From: Ailurus styani
Lineage: Eukaryota; Chordata; Mammalia; Carnivora; Ailuridae
Direction of reading: 5' to 3'
Assembly (NCBI GenBank): GCA_002007465.1
Contig: LNAC01000230.1
Span: 1,762,896 to 1,826,895, forward strand
DNA: 64,000 nt
In this document: positions 32,693-46,000 of the stretch, piece by piece
Layout: each line of letters begins with the position of its first letter
How positions within the stretch are numbered: the stretch's first letter is position 1
The notes under the pieces: model-generated
What the model was told of the DNA's origin: nothing
The model's input: the letters and a program-made list of their open reading frames with translations, nothing else
Database searches by the model: none
Made by a program: the position numbers and the translations under genes

Positions 32693-35140
32693 AAATGATA
32701 ATGTCTTTCTCTCTCTAGAGCAAAGGACCAGTGGGCTTACTGCCCATTATAGAAGATTCTAGCTCCCTAAGCTGAGGGGCCCGCTCCTTCAGTGCAACCA
32801 ACTGAGTGTGCCAACATCGACTGGCCATCTTCACCTCATCATGTGAGTCCCAGGACTCAGAGGATCAGGGCACAAATGCTGATGCCCTGGCTACTGCTAC
32901 TGCTGTAAATAAGGAACTGCTCCTCTCTGATCCAAGTCTTGTGCCTCCTGTCCACATCCATGAACCTGTTTCAGGCTCACACGCTGGCTTGAGAATCGGG
33001 TGAAAATCCCAGACCCTTCTCAGTTTTTAATCATCTGTACTCTCGGACTGGACTCCTACAAGATCCATGGAAGGAATTAGGAGGAAAGTAAGGAACTTAC
33101 AGCCTAAAGGTTAAAGGATTGCTCATGGCTCAAGATAACCACTGTCACGTAACAACACGTATTTCTGACAATTGTTATTAACTACTTGAGTTGCATCTCA
33201 GGCCATAGGATCCCAAAACCTCATCAGTGCCAGATTTGGGGCCACAGTGATAGAAGAAGGGGCTCAAGCCTAACTCAATATGTCTGCAAAGGGCAGGTGT
33301 AGAGAGAACCTCAGTTGTCTTTGAGGGCAGGTTTAGACAGAAGCTAAATGGCCCTATGAAGGACCTCCTTGGTAGAATCAAGAAGTCTAGTCACTGATCA
33401 GCTCTGTAGCTGAGAGAGCTTCAGCTGAAGGCTCGCACTAAATACCAACAAGCCTTTTTTCCTTTTCTTTTCTTTTTTGACATTTTGTTCAATTTATATA
33501 GTATCACTGCTTGAAAAATAAAACATCCAGAATAACTAATTCATTGTTGAGGATTTGTGGCTTTTTTTTCCATTTTTATTTCCAGCTCATTAGAAGCCGT
33601 ACGATATACCAATGTATTCTTTCAGTGCAATAATGCACGACTGGAACCCTTCATTCGCCAGTGGCCATGCTCCAAAAAATAACTGAGAGAGATGTTACTT
33701 CCACGCCAAAAAACAAACAATAATTCTTAACTGCCTACAGAAAGCCGAATGGATTTTTAGAATTACTAGATTATTGCTTTACTATTTTAAAAATTCAGTA
33801 ATTACATCTTAGCTAGGGGGTTACATTATTCAAAATATGTCATTGTAATAGCCTGCTCCTCCCCATCCTCAAAAATAACCCCATTTTTCATTTATAAATA
33901 TTGTTATCTACATAACTCAAGTGATTCGTAATTTTTTTTCCTGAAATAATCGGTTATACTTAGAAATCCTCATCTCCATTTTTACAAATGAAGGGAAATG
34001 GGAGGGATGTTCCCATCTTCACCTCCATGTCTAGCAAATAAGTCAAGGTTCCCTACTGTCTTTGCCTCAAAGGGTCCCAAAAGAACTCGCGGAAGCAGAT
34101 GTTATGTGAAACTCATACTGAGTACTTGAGTCTTTTTGCTCCCTGAACACATTAACTTGACATTTGGAAATATTGTATTTGAAAGTTATTATCACATGTA
34201 AATTTCTTAAATATTTCTGATTGAAAAGAGATCTGCGGGGTGTCAATAAAAACAATAGTTTAATTAATTTTTACATACAAAGGTTTCATCTCTCCCTTAT
34301 GTACTTCTGGTTCTTAGCCATATTTATTCTTCAGATGTAGATTCGAAGTTGGCTGTAACTGTCAAAGGCATGAGCCACCATTCTGGCTCCTGGCCTTGCT
34401 GAAATACAGGTTTGACTAAAGTCAAAGCGGTGCTCAAAGGCACAGTGCTACGGGGTCCTGCATCCACCCAGCGTGAAATGATGGTCTGAGTGCTAAGGAA
34501 GCCATCTTCAGCCAGTAGCAGGTCTGCTTCCCCCATACAGTGGCAAAAGAGTGTCTCTGCGAGACAAAGTTCCAGCAAGAGAAGCAGGTACGGAGGGCAG
34601 GGTGTTGACTGGTTGCTCAGATGGCTTCATCTGTCAGAGCCAAGTTTCCGCAGACAAAAGTCCCTACCGCCATCCCACGGCCAAATACAAACACACCACC
34701 ATCAGCATCAGCATCACCTGCTTGTCCTTTCTGGGAACTGTGTGTTCGGAGGGCCTTCATGGGAAAACAAACAAGAGAGGAAGCCGGGCCTGGGATTTGA
34801 GTGGTTTCATCTCGCAGCCCCCTGAGCATTTTTGGCTCCCCCTTGTGGGGAGAAGCGGTATTAAAGCACACCTTGCAGGGGGACCTCAGGAGGGCCTGCG
34901 AATCCTGGGACAACAGACTTGTTTTAATTAAGTGAAAGGAGTCAAGAGGGCGCTTGGGTGAAGGCTAATGAGTCATCGACGCTTTTGGGGTGATTCTCAA
35001 GTTCATAACTCATATTGGGGCCTCTGTCCCCCAATTTTAAAAGTATCCGTCTTTTGAGAGGTCTCAACACAAAGCAGCCATGTGTATCTACTGGCTAATG
35101 ATGATTAGAAAGGTGGCTCCGAACACTAAAATAAAAGAAA
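32693..35140. other. Long unique stretch
   Basis: No transposon is recognisable across 2.4 kb. Open frames of 98-126 codons at 34490-34931 overlap on both strands without domains. The DNA at 33480-34280 is AT-rich with retained motifs and could be conserved, which is inference only. Confidence 0.45.
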
Positions 35141-35141
35141 A

Positions 35142-35310
35142 AACAATGAACTAAGTTTGAGAGACCGAGATTCTAGTCCCAGCTTTGTCACAAGTTTACT
35201 GGATGACTTTTGGCAAATCACTTAGCTGCTTCAGGCGCTATTTTCCCATAAATGGTGACCAGAGCTTTCACAGGCACTTCACTGAGCTGTTGAGAGTTTC
35301 AAATTAGAAA
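35142..35310 (+). repeat. MIR element
   Basis: GAGATTCTAGTCCCAGCTTTG, TTACTGGATGACTTTTGGC, AAATCACTTAGCTGCTTC and CCATAAATGGTGACC follow MIR. Confidence 0.75.
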
Positions 35311-35477
35311 ACTGAACTATTAGAAGAAGCTGTCGTGTCTTGTACCCAGCATATACAGCCTATACAGATTTACAGGCAACATATATGACCTATAGTGTCC
35401 TCCCTAATTCGATAGTTCTAGGCAAAATTAGAACACTTTGCAGCTGGCAACCATCAAGGTGAAGCTGAGTGGTGAGG
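35311..35477. other. Short unique spacer between two MIRs
   Basis: No recognisable element. Confidence 0.4.
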
Positions 35478-35698
35478 AAGGGGCCAGAGAGGTCTTGAGT
35501 CAGACAGACTTCGATCTCCACCTGAATCCATCTCTCATTCACTGTGTGATCTTGGGAGCCACAGTTTCCTCATCTCTAAAATGGGCTGAAAAAGAGTAGC
35601 ACCTTTCCCATGGAGTTGTTTTGGGGGTTAAATGGGATAATGCAGATAAACCACTGAATCCAGTACCTAGAACATTAAAAAACAACTGGTAGATGTTA
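35478..35698 (+). repeat. MIR element
   Basis: TTGAGTCAGACAGACTTCGA, ATTCACTGTGTGATCTTGGG, CACAGTTTCCTCATCTCTAA, AATGGGCTGAAAAAG and TTAAATGGGATAATGC are well matched to MIR. Confidence 0.88.
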
Positions 35699-35880
35699 AC
35701 CACCATGGTCATCAGTCTTCATCGTCATCATCATCTTCGTCATTATCATTACCATCATCATGGTCATTATCATCATCATCATGATTGTCATCATCATCGT
35801 CGTTATCACTGTCATCATGACCATCATCACTGTCACCATTATGTCATCACTGTCCTCCTCCTCCTCCTCATCAGCACTAC
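35699..35880 (+). repeat. Degenerate (ATC)n tract at the MIR 3' end
   Basis: An ATC/ATT trinucleotide-like array with many interruptions and a short (CTC)n inside, directly downstream of a MIR. Translation gives His-, Ile- and Val-rich frames that are not genes. Confidence 0.9.
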
Positions 35881-36371
35881 CACCATTTTCTCATGTCTTC
35901 TCCTTTGACAGAGGTTTCAGTCCAAGCTTCTCAGAACCAGGGCGTTCTATGGACAGTAGGTAGGTCAAAGGAGAAACCTGGAATTCTGATAGGGTTGGAG
36001 CAAGGAGCGGTTGCAAAGGCCACATTGTAAAATATCCAACAGAGATTTTTTTTGGAAAAGGCAGAACTATGCCCCCATCCTGAAAAAGCCTGCAACTGTG
36101 GGCCCCTTTTGGTGGCATTGGACTTTGAGACCTCAGGGAATAGTTATCAATGACTCTCAGACATTTTTTCTGGTTAATAAGTAAGCCTTCAAAACAGCCC
36201 ATAAATATTACACTTATGTATATATTTATTTTTGCCCATTTTACCCGAATGCATTATCTATCCCTTAAAACATTATTTTATCAGAGTTTTCTTATAATTT
36301 ACTTTTACCAGCTTGGCATTCCACTACTCTTACAAGCATAAAGATCCCTACCAATAGAGAATTTACAATGC
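35881..36371. other. Unique sequence, no feature seen
   Basis: No recognisable repeat or coding frame. Confidence 0.45.
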
Positions 36372-36510
36372 ATGTGTTCATTCAGCAAACACTCTGATGC
36401 CTCCTTCGTGCCTGAGAACAGGTTAGGCGAAGGCGTTCAAAAGAGTGTAAGAAGCGGGCCCTGCTCTCAAAGAGTTCACGGTCCAGAAACGGGGCAGGTC
36501 ATTCATCCAG
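36372..36510 (-). repeat. L2 3'-end fragment, antisense
   Basis: GTTCATTCAGCAAACACTCTG, TTCGTGCCTGAGAACAGG, CGGGCCCTGCTCTCAAAGAG and TTCACGGTCCAGAAACG follow antisense L2. Confidence 0.68.
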
Positions 36511-38226
36511 AAACATGGTACCGGAAGGGCAAGCTCAGAGAAGGAGCTGGTCAGTTCTGTTCTGAACACGGTCGGCGGATGCTTTTATAGACAGGTGCCC
36601 AGGATGACAGCGTTTAGGCTGAAGATACGTGGTTGAGTCCTCGGCAGGAGGTAAAGTTGCAGCATGAGAACAGAGAAAAAACAAAGATAAGCCCCCGAGG
36701 AGACATGTTGAAAGGGTAGACTGAAAAAGGGAATGCATGAAGGAAACAGACAAAGGAGAGGCAAAGGGCTAAGAAGACAATCAGGAGAGAAGGCCAGTCC
36801 GGAAACTACATAAGGAGTTTCTATATAGAAATCATAAGACAGAGAAGTAATCCTGTTATGGTTAGTTCTAGTTTTAGTCCTCAGAAGGTTCTTCCTCATT
36901 CACGTGGATGGTGTGATAGCCAGGCTCCATGGTCGTCCCCCGCCCCCCTCACCCCCCGCCGCCATGACGCATGCCTCTTGGTAGCCATGCCCTGGTCTAG
37001 TCCCTTTCCACAGGGAATCAGGCCTGGCCCTGTGGCCCTGTGTGACCAACAGAATACAGCAGAAGTGATGATGTGTGAATTCCAAGTCTAGGTCAAAAAA
37101 AAAAAAAAGCACAGCAGTACAGTGGTTAAAATCCTAACACGACATGAACTACACAGCTGTTGCCAGGAATAATTCTTCGGTTTATACATCCCTTTAGCAA
37201 GTGACGAAGCCCTAGATGATAGATCTCACAGAAGACAATCATCGTGAGAAAGCTAAAGGAGTATTCCAGATGTTTTCCAAAAGACGTAATGCGACTGGTA
37301 AAATATATGTCCAAAGAAAGGCAAGCCAACCGTGACGCTCAAGGCCAGTAGAACTTCAAAAACCAGACTGGACACTCACTCTCTGGTAAGGCCGACTGTA
37401 CTTGTTCTCCATAAGAAAGAGCATGAGGGGGTCACACTGAACACACAGACCCAGGGATGTTAGTACAAGGGCCCTAGATCAATGAGAGACTGAGCATAGA
37501 TATTTGTGAAAATTTATTAGGCAAATCCATTTCGCTTCTAAAGGAAAAAAAGAAAAGAAAAAACCAGCGCTTACTCTTCATATCCAAAGACTTGTTTCCC
37601 AAAGCCCTCCTCCCTCTCCCCACCTTCCCTTAACCCTGATGCCTATGGCAGGAGGGGGGATTAATATGGCTGGGTTACAGTTCGGACTTAGAATATTTGG
37701 TTCGCTTTTAGACCACATGCCCCAACCCCCACCAGGTTCACTTCAGGTTATATGATCATTCTAGATAAAGGGTAAGTAAGCTAGTGGGTTTGCTGTGGGA
37801 AGAAGCTTAGAGAAAATGACCAATCCTGGGCCCAGTCCTGAGGGGCTGGCTCAGAAGGTAGGGAGGGTGTAGGCAACAGCAAAAGGGCCAGGAATACAAA
37901 TCCCTTCTCTCCCTCCAGTCTCACATTCTTCCTGGGAGGGAGTGGAATGCAACCTTCTAATGACTCTGCTCGTAGGTGCTAATTTGGAATAGACAAGGGG
38001 CTGGTCAGGAAAAACGCAAGCTGAAAATAATGGATCACAGGAGGTGAAAGGGGAAGTCTGGCCTGGAAGGAGCTGAAAATTGGGAGGCAAAAAAAAAAGG
38101 ACTAGAGGCCAACATAAAGAATGGGGAATGGGTAGCTACAAACTCGTTGAGTCCTGCTGACTTAAAATAACGAGGATTAGGCCTGGGGTGCCAGTGGGCC
38201 TGGCTGAGGACAGAAGGTGGGGGTTC
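36511..38226. other. Unique sequence with minor simple tracts
   Basis: A C-rich stretch lies at about 36937-36963 and an A-run at about 37095-37108. No transposon or credible gene is recognisable. Confidence 0.45.
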
Positions 38227-38312
38227 AGGGGTGCCCAGCTGGCTCAATCAGTAGAGCATGTGACAATCAATCCCAGGGTTTCACAACATGGGTGCAAACC
38301 CCATGTTGGGCG
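38227..38312 (+). mobile_element. Short Can-SINE head, followed by a polypurine tail
   Basis: GGGGTGCCCAGCTGGCTCAA, AGAGCATGTGACAATCAATC and TGCAAACCCCATGTTGGGCG mark the tRNA-like part. Instead of a normal A-rich tail it runs into a long GAA/GAG purine tract. Confidence 0.82.
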
Positions 38313-38675
38313 GAGAGGAAGAGGAAGAAGAAAAGGAAGGGGAAGAAGAAGAAGGGGAAGAGGAAGAAGAGGAAGAGGAAGAAGAGGAGGAAGAGGAAGA
38401 AGGAGGAGAAGGAGAAAAAGAAAAGGAGGAGGGGGGCGCCTGGGCGGCTCAGTGGGTTAAAGCCTCTGCCTTCGGCTCAGGTCATGATCTCAGGGTCCTG
38501 GGATCGAGGCCCGCATCGGGCTCTCTGCTCGGCGGGGAGCCTGCTTCCCCCTCTCTCTCTGCCTGCCTCTCTGCCTACTTGTGATCTCTCTCTCTCTGTC
38601 AAATAAGTAAATAAAATCTTTAAAAAAAGAAAAAAGAAAGAAAAGGAGGAGGAAGAAGAAGGAGGAGGAGGAGGG
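38312..38675 (+). repeat. Polypurine (GAA/GAG)n tract, split by a Can-SINE
   Basis: Positions 38312-38432 are pure A/G (121 bases). The tract resumes after the SINE and its TSD, to 38675 (T at 38676). Removing the SINE and one TSD copy gives about 144 bases of uninterrupted purine. Translated, it makes Glu-, Lys- or Arg-rich frames that are not genes. Confidence 0.93.
38433..38636 (+). mobile_element. Can-SINE (young mustelid-type) inserted in the polypurine tract, 16-bp TSD
   Basis: GGGGCGCCTGGGCGGCTCAG head, GCCTCTGCCTTCGGCTCAGG, CATCGGGCTCTCTGCTCGGC and the GCCTACTTGTGATCTCTC end are near the young consensus. AAAGAAAAGGAGGAGG is perfect at 38417-38432 and 38637-38652. Confidence 0.95.
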
Positions 38676-41600
38676 TTCAGATGGAAGCCTGTCTTTCTTC
38701 AAAGATGAAGGGAGCTTGGGAAAAGTTTAGCCTTGAACAAGAATGATGGAACAGAACTAGGAGAGAAAGCCCATTTCTCAGATACCCGGGAAACTAAGGT
38801 CCAAGTCTCAGATCAGAGCAGGTCCCAGGACCTTGGGCTCCCACAGCATTCTCCTTTTAGGTGAATGCCACACTCCTTGGAGTTCAGAAGTCTGGTTAGA
38901 AGTGAGCCTAGCAGAACTCTTATAAATATTTGTTAATGTTCATCAAAATAAAACAATAAAAAACAGGACATTCAGTAAACCGAGTAACGATGGTATTTGG
39001 AAAATGAGCGCTAAAGGATGCTGTACAGTTAACTTTCATTTACCATTGTCTGCTGACTGCAAACTCTCCAGGATATTGATTTTAGTGAGATCCTTGTAAA
39101 TTCACTGTTCTATGTTCCATGTAAAATATTAAGAGACATTTTGTTGCTTTAGCCAGACCTCCGTCCAAGTGTTCTGATTTTGAAGCCCTATATAACATTC
39201 CCTAATTTGCAACTGGCAGTTAGCAGAGATTTCTATGATCATGATCCGAAATTCTTGAGACGGAGGGGAAAGTGCATGGGTGCAAGTTGGCACAGACCAT
39301 CATTTCGATGAAGGGAATTCAGACTTACGGCAGGATTGCACTATATGTACCACAGCTAGAGTGCAGTGGGGAAAAGGTTGCCTGGCATGGATTTCTGCCT
39401 CACATGCAAATAAGTATTTGAAATTAGTATCCCAGACGCTACTTGTAAAGTATTTGAAAAGTTTACTCTCCTAAGCAGTTTAAAAGCTCCTTCAGGCGAT
39501 CTTGTTTACAAATTAACAGAATTCTGAATGAATGAGGTCCAACTGCTTTCTTTTTAAATAACTTCAAATACAGGCTAACTCTCACACATACAGAAATAAT
39601 TCTCTCGCCCCAATGATACAGTGGACCTCAAAGACATAACTTAGCTCTTGGAAAGCTATTGCAGAATTCTTGCCAGACAGTCACTTTTCGATGGCACCAT
39701 TCTCAAGTGAATGACGAATACTCGACTATTTACCTCCTTTATACACGAAAATACATATTTGTTTCCTCCACTACTCTTTCCATATTTCTCTCCAAAGACC
39801 TGAGGGGATGCCTTGGTTTTGCAGTCATCATAAATTTGTTATACTGAACTTGTGACCCAGTCTGGATGAGAACCAGAACGATATCCAACATGAAAAGGTG
39901 GAATTCGCTCCGTTCTGCAAAACTGCCTTTTTTCAGAAATCCTGAAAAATGGCTCCTTTTATTTTCTTTCCGTTGTTCTCCTCTCTAAGTGCCACCCGAA
40001 TGTTTTATTTTTCTAGTTCAGCCAACCCTAATAAATACATGCTATATTGTTTTCTGTGCCTATGAGTTACCGATGAATAATTCTAAGATTTGCTATCATA
40101 AGATTCAATATCATTTTGTCAAACAAAACTTCATCACCTAAACTAGCTTTGCTCATAGAACCCATTCTGAAACTTCCATTACCTGAGCTGCTCCTTATAA
40201 GAACTAATAGGTGACAGATTTTTTTTTTTTTTGAGACTGATACCTTAAATGTGCTTTATTTGGAAGTTTCCGGTATGTGATCCCTCCCGTCATAGAGAAT
40301 CAAATTACATGTTTACATACATATATGCTGAGTGTATGCATATGAGACAAGATAAAGACAGACATCCAGCAAGGCAAACCCCATAAAATGTTTCAAGATG
40401 AAATGATGTAATTACACATGATACCACACACAGGGCATTTCATCTACAGTTTGCCATCTGCAGCAAGGAATATTTTTCCTTCTTTCACCAAAGGGGATAT
40501 TTTATCCTCTCTTACATCAGAGTGGGCATAGACACCTTTAAAAACAACTCTTGAAAGGCAGATTTATTACTTGATGATTTATTTCTCTACCATAATTTTC
40601 ATTATTCAGGAAGGGAATCTTATCATATGAATTGTGGATTTCATATGCGCTCAATTTCGGCTACCACCACGCACACACTCACTGAAAGCAGAAATCCAAC
40701 TGTCTATATAACAGTTTTATAAATGGAACAAGTTGGCTCAAATTGAAACAATTTTCAGAGGCTTTTCCATTGCCTATTTTCCATGACAGTCCTCCAGCGC
40801 AGGGCTTTCAAATCTGAAAGAAAGATCTTTTACAACCACAGTTAGCACAGGCACGTGTCTGCAAACGAAATTTTTCTTCAGTCACGCTCAAACATAAGAA
40901 TGAACCGCTTTCCAAACTGGAATGAGTTAATCCTCAGGGTTTTGCCCACTTACAGAGAAAAGCACAAAGTACCTGACTTGTTCCCCACAAGTCACAATCG
41001 GGATGAATATTTTCTGCTTATTTCTCCGCTGCCGGCTTCTATTAATGTACAAAAGAAGTTGACCGTAAGAAAGGAAATTTGTAGTAAAACTACCAGTCAG
41101 AAGAGATGAAAGAAACAGCTTTTTTTCAGACACGTGGGTCTGATTGTTTTTTCTGAAAACAGAAGCACGGATTAACAAAAGAAAATCAATGTTGCCACTT
41201 CAATGAAGGAAGAGAGGGGTGTCATTTAAAATACATGAACTGATGGAAAAAGGGAAAGGAAATAGTTTCTGTATTTCTTACACAAGGTCAGTTGGGATGG
41301 ATAAAAACAAAGGTGGAAAGAGATGTAGTCAGTAATTAGTACAGCAACATTTGCGGCAGCCAAGAATTCAAAATTAATTCAGACTCAAGCCTAAAGCAGA
41401 GCCTACTGACACTTCTTGGCCACAGATTCTATGCTTGTTTGAGGGTGGGGGTGTAAGAGAAGAGGTCGGAGCTGGGGGGGCAGGTCAAGGAACAAACAGA
41501 AGGAAGAATTTGTTACCTAAAAAAAAAACAAAAACAAAAAAACCCATCATAACCCTGTTTCCTGAAAGATTCTACAGTATTCCTCCCATAGAGCTCACAG

Positions 41601-44600
41601 ATGGAGAAGGGTAATGGACTGGAAGATGAACCAGGAGATACACAATCTTCACATAAACCAACTGAAGTGGCCATACCAAACAAAAAGCAGCACTGAAGCA
41701 TGCACGCTGATAGACTGCAAGAATATCAATGCTGATCACATTCCCAGAGGAAGCTGAAATCAACTGGAAACAGACAAGAAATCCAGCATTTCCAGTGACA
41801 CTGATGAATTTGTTCATGAAAGTCATTAAAATTGTAAGGTTCAAGGACACGCCCTTCCTTTACCGTATATAGTCCCTATAAGGGCCATGCAGTCCCATTA
41901 CCAGCAAAATACACATCAGTGTTGTTAGGGCAGGGAGGGCGGATACATTGCCGCACTTAGCGTAGCGACTGATAAGCTCTCTAAATGTGTGTGGGAGGGA
42001 GGAGGGTAGGAGAGAGGAAGGAAAGATATATAGACTATAGAGGTTTCAAGGAAAAGATCATCAAAAGGTTGGGAAGTGAGGTTCGTGAGTAAAGGTAATG
42101 ACAGTGGAATTGCCTAAGCTTAGATAAAATGGGGAAAACATTTAATAAGTCTTCCAGGATATTATACACATGGCTGATCTCAATCTCTACTGAAGACAGA
42201 ATAAGATGAAATACCGTTTAAGTGAGTTAAGTAAAATATAAAGAAGACTTCTTGTCAAATACTTGAACAGATCGCTAAGGGAAAGTGAAGACAGTTTTAA
42301 ATGTATTCTCACCTAACCAAGATAAACTAGGCTGGACAACAGACTAATGAGTTCGCTGAAGTTTGGCATGGCTCTGAGAACTTTCTGAGCAATTCTAGAA
42401 AGAACTCCAAGATTCAAAGACAGATTTTATGGAGACCACAGAGGCACATGTTTTTCCCAATCACTGTACTTAACATCCGTCCTTATCTGTCAACACATAA
42501 TAATGACACGTCCATAATTCACCATAACTTTCTAATAAAGTTTAATACCAGCATTTAGCTCAAGAGGTAGCCATTTCTATTTCACTGGTCTCTTGTTTTT
42601 CCTTTCTCTCTCTCTCTCTTCTTTGGGGGGGAGGGTAAGCTCCCCTCGACCACTTTCAAATCTTTTCCATCTGGCAAAAAACTAAGAGAAAAATCTCATT
42701 TCCTGTGCCCAGCCTGCCTGATCCTTGCTGGAGACTGGGCCCACTTAACTGTCACCTGATCCTCTGGTCCAGTCCTCACGTGATCTCCCTACCCCCACTC
42801 AACTGCGGTTGCCCCCACTCCGAACCGTCTACGGCTCTGCCTTTACCTCTTTTACCACATCCAACATATCCCACCTCGGATTATCACCGGGCTGGGTCTT
42901 GTCTTTCTTACCAGACGAGCAGTCCCTTGAGGGCAGAGAGCCTGGCTAATCCATCTGTAGATACCTCTGACTCTGGGGAAACTGCCTGGGGAGTCATATT
43001 TAATCAGCCATCTCTTGGGTTTAAAGATATTGTTACTTAATCAATAGTTCATGGATCAGAATTCCCCCAATTCTCTATTTCTTTCATTTCAAGTCTGGAT
43101 TCTTGTGCAAAAGATTACGATGGATGAAATCAATAGCCTTCACTTTAAGCCCTGAGATTACAAATTTAAACTCTAAAATACTAAAAACTCTTCTTCACCC
43201 TATGCTCATCTTCAGGGTTTGACTCGGGCCGTTTGTTGCAGTTGTCGTTTTAAATAAAGCTAGCTGAGCTCTTCCTTACAGCTTAAGATGAGAAAAAGTT
43301 CAAATTTTACTGTTCAAACCTGGCAAATTCACTGGATTCTCATTAGCTCCTCCACAGTGGCTTGTAAAAGGGTTGGAAGAGTGAAGGTTCGGAACTTCAC
43401 ACAATTATCAGAACCTCCAAAGCCTGGGAAGTATCCTGAAGAACGAGAAGAGATGGCTACTGGCCTATTTCTGAGGGGGCCGGAGATCAATAGCTAATAA
43501 CGCTCCACAGAACAGAGATGTGGTATTTACTCAGCAGGCCTTAGTCAAAAACTTCCGACGTGAGGACAAAGAAATGTTACCTCAGAATCAAGCAAGTTCC
43601 AATTAATAAGTAGCCCAGCGATCACGTATGTGCTTGGTGAGTTCACCTTTCTCCACCCGTGGCACCTCCACAGTCCGGGGGCCCATGAATGCACTTCAGG
43701 TGAGAACAGTCTTCACCTACCCACCTAGGGTAAACGTGAACTTTTCATTTGTCGAGATGAGCTCTTCCAAAAGTCCACCAGGGAAGATTCTATCCCTCAT
43801 TTATATTCAGCTGTCCTCAAGACCTTTACTCTGGCCCACATGAATACCTGTTCGAAACAGGTCCTTCTCCAATAGGACTTCTAATTTTGCAAGTGCCTTA
43901 CGAAGGTTCTTGCGACATAAAATCCCATCATGCACAGCACTCCAATTACAGTATTAAGGAATTTGTCTTCACTTGTGCTTCAAAATCAGCGGATTACTTC
44001 ACTTTTGAGATACTGCACCACTCCCCTGCCCTCATGGTAAACCAGCTAATATCTTCGTCTATTTACTTCCCCTCCCAGCTTCCCTGGGCACTAGTTATAG
44101 GGGAGATTGCATGGGTTTTGTACAATCAATCTTGCTCTCTCAATTGAAAATCTATGTCCTTAAATCTTGCTACTCTCTCTGAAGTGAGCCTTATCTCTTC
44201 CAATTATTTCACACTATTACCCTAAAATCGTTCTCCTCTACTGATTCATTTCCAATGACATTAATATAAATTTCCTCCTCCCAAGCCCTGCTTCATCCTT
44301 ATTTACATGCAAATCCATGATGAGATCAACTATACTGTTTCCTTTTCTGCTTACATCCCTGCAGACTGGCGTGATTCTTCATTGTTTCTACTGTAATCCA
44401 ACTCTGAGTACTTTTCAGTGAATTTCAGTGTCAGGTGTCTCCGAAAGATTTCTAAATTGCTCATATCAATTGAGCCTAAAAGCATAGCTAGAAGAAAATT
44501 CAAACATTAGGGATAACTTCTTGACCATGGGAGAGACTTAGACTTAAACACTGGAACAGACCGCTGGAGAAAGAAAAAAGACGCAAAATATCTACTTGTA

Positions 44601-45617
44601 CAAGTCTTTTCAAATGGGATGAAAAACCATCACTCACATTTGATTTAGGTGTTGAGATACCTAAGCAGCGGGATGAGCTAAATGGCTTATTTATGTCCCT
44701 TTCAGGTCTAAGATCTCACAAAATAGTCATCTAACAATATTTCTCCAATTTTGCTAAGAAAGCTTTAGATTCTTGCAGGATGATGATAAAATTCATTAAG
44801 GCAAAGCCAAGTCAAGATATTAAACCAAATTACCCAATATTTTATTCAGTTTGAGTTCTTCTTGGGAACAGACGGAATTTGTAATTCAATAAGGCCTTTG
44901 AGGGGTAGAGGGGTGAGACGGACCCGTCTTCCTGCCTTCCCTTAAATCTGGTGCCAGGGGGCCTCCAGAAAGGAGGATGGGAATAATTAGAAAATTTATT
45001 GAGTCTGGAGCATTGTTTAACCAGCTAGGTGCAATCAGCTGCTGTGGGTATTAACTTTACTTTCGAGAACATGTAGCTGAAGTGAAATCCTTTGAAGATC
45101 CAGGCAAGATTTCCTCGTTGTTGGGGAATTAAATACAACTTAAACTTTTAAAAACCCTGGCAAGCAACTGATCACTTCTAATTAAGCACCGATTGATTGT
45201 GAGAGTCTTAAATAATGGGAATTTTGCCAGTCAAGAGATGAGCAGCTGAGGGAGACGGAAAAAGTTTGGGAGGTGGGCTCAGGGTGGCCGGATTTCCAGT
45301 AACTGCACAGAGCCTGGCATTTTGTCCCTTCAACAAGCAGGTAAGATAATGTATATATAGTTTTGGTCTTTCATTAATAAAATTTATGTTACATAGATAA
45401 GCAAATCCAAAGGGCTAAAATTATCATGGAAATGTAGGGGAAAGGCCCAAAAGAAGGTATCTGGCATATCATTAATATTTGGGGAAAGTGACATGTAATC
45501 TTTTAAATTCTAAAAAGAAAAGCATTCTTCTGTTTTATTCTTTTTAATGCCAGTGACCTCCGACTGCTGTACAGTGACAGTTGGAATATTTACTTAATTG
45601 CACATGGAAAACCTAAG
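38676..45617. other. Repeat-poor unique block, about 7 kb
   Basis: I recognise no Can-SINE, LINE or MIR. Simple tracts are a 14-T run at 40219-40232, a (CAAAA)-like A-rich run at 41520-41543 and a CT/G-rich stretch at 42607-42640. Open frames up to 111 codons have no recognisable domain. TAATTA (45179-45184) and GATTGATTG (45191-45199) lie near 45.1-45.25 kb. Lack of young repeats fits conserved regulatory DNA, but this is inference. Confidence 0.5.
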
Positions 45618-45760
45618 GAAAAGGCGAGGTTTTGAAATCAGACAAAAATCTGGATTCTAGCTCTACCACCTCAGCACTGTGTGACTCTGGGCAAGTCAGG
45701 TAACATTGCACATTTCTCTCATGTGTGAAATGGATGTGATACTCCACCGAGAATCATTGC
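45618..45760 (+). repeat. MIR element
   Basis: TTTTGAAATCAGACAAAAATC, GGATTCTAGCTCTACCACC, GTGTGACTCTGGGCAAGTCA and GTGAAATGGATGTGATAC follow MIR. Confidence 0.82.
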
Positions 45761-46000
45761 CTTCTACCCAGTGCGGCCTTCCTCTCGCCTCCTCGGTTGC
45801 CCCTCATCTCCTCTGTTTCCTGCACAGTCCCCTTGCCCCACCTGTTGCCTGGGAGTGAGTTGGTGCCTGAAAAATGTACAGGACTAGAAAGATTTCCAGA
45901 TGCTTAGGGTGGGAATGCCAAAACTTAAGAGCACAGCTTCGGTAGTCAACACGATAGCCTTCACGAACCAACACTGAGCATCAAGGATCGTGCTAGATCG

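Noticed and set aside
34490..34931. Overlapping 111- and 126-codon frames as a possible coding exon
   Set aside because: Two frames on the same strand and one on the other overlap throughout, with no domain and no matching splice context.
35693..35963. His- and Ile-rich open frames resembling metal-binding proteins
   Set aside because: They are frames of the degenerate ATC trinucleotide tract next to a MIR.
38188..38606. Glu/Lys/Arg-rich open frames up to 129 codons
   Set aside because: All three frames are translations of the polypurine tract and the flanking SINEs.
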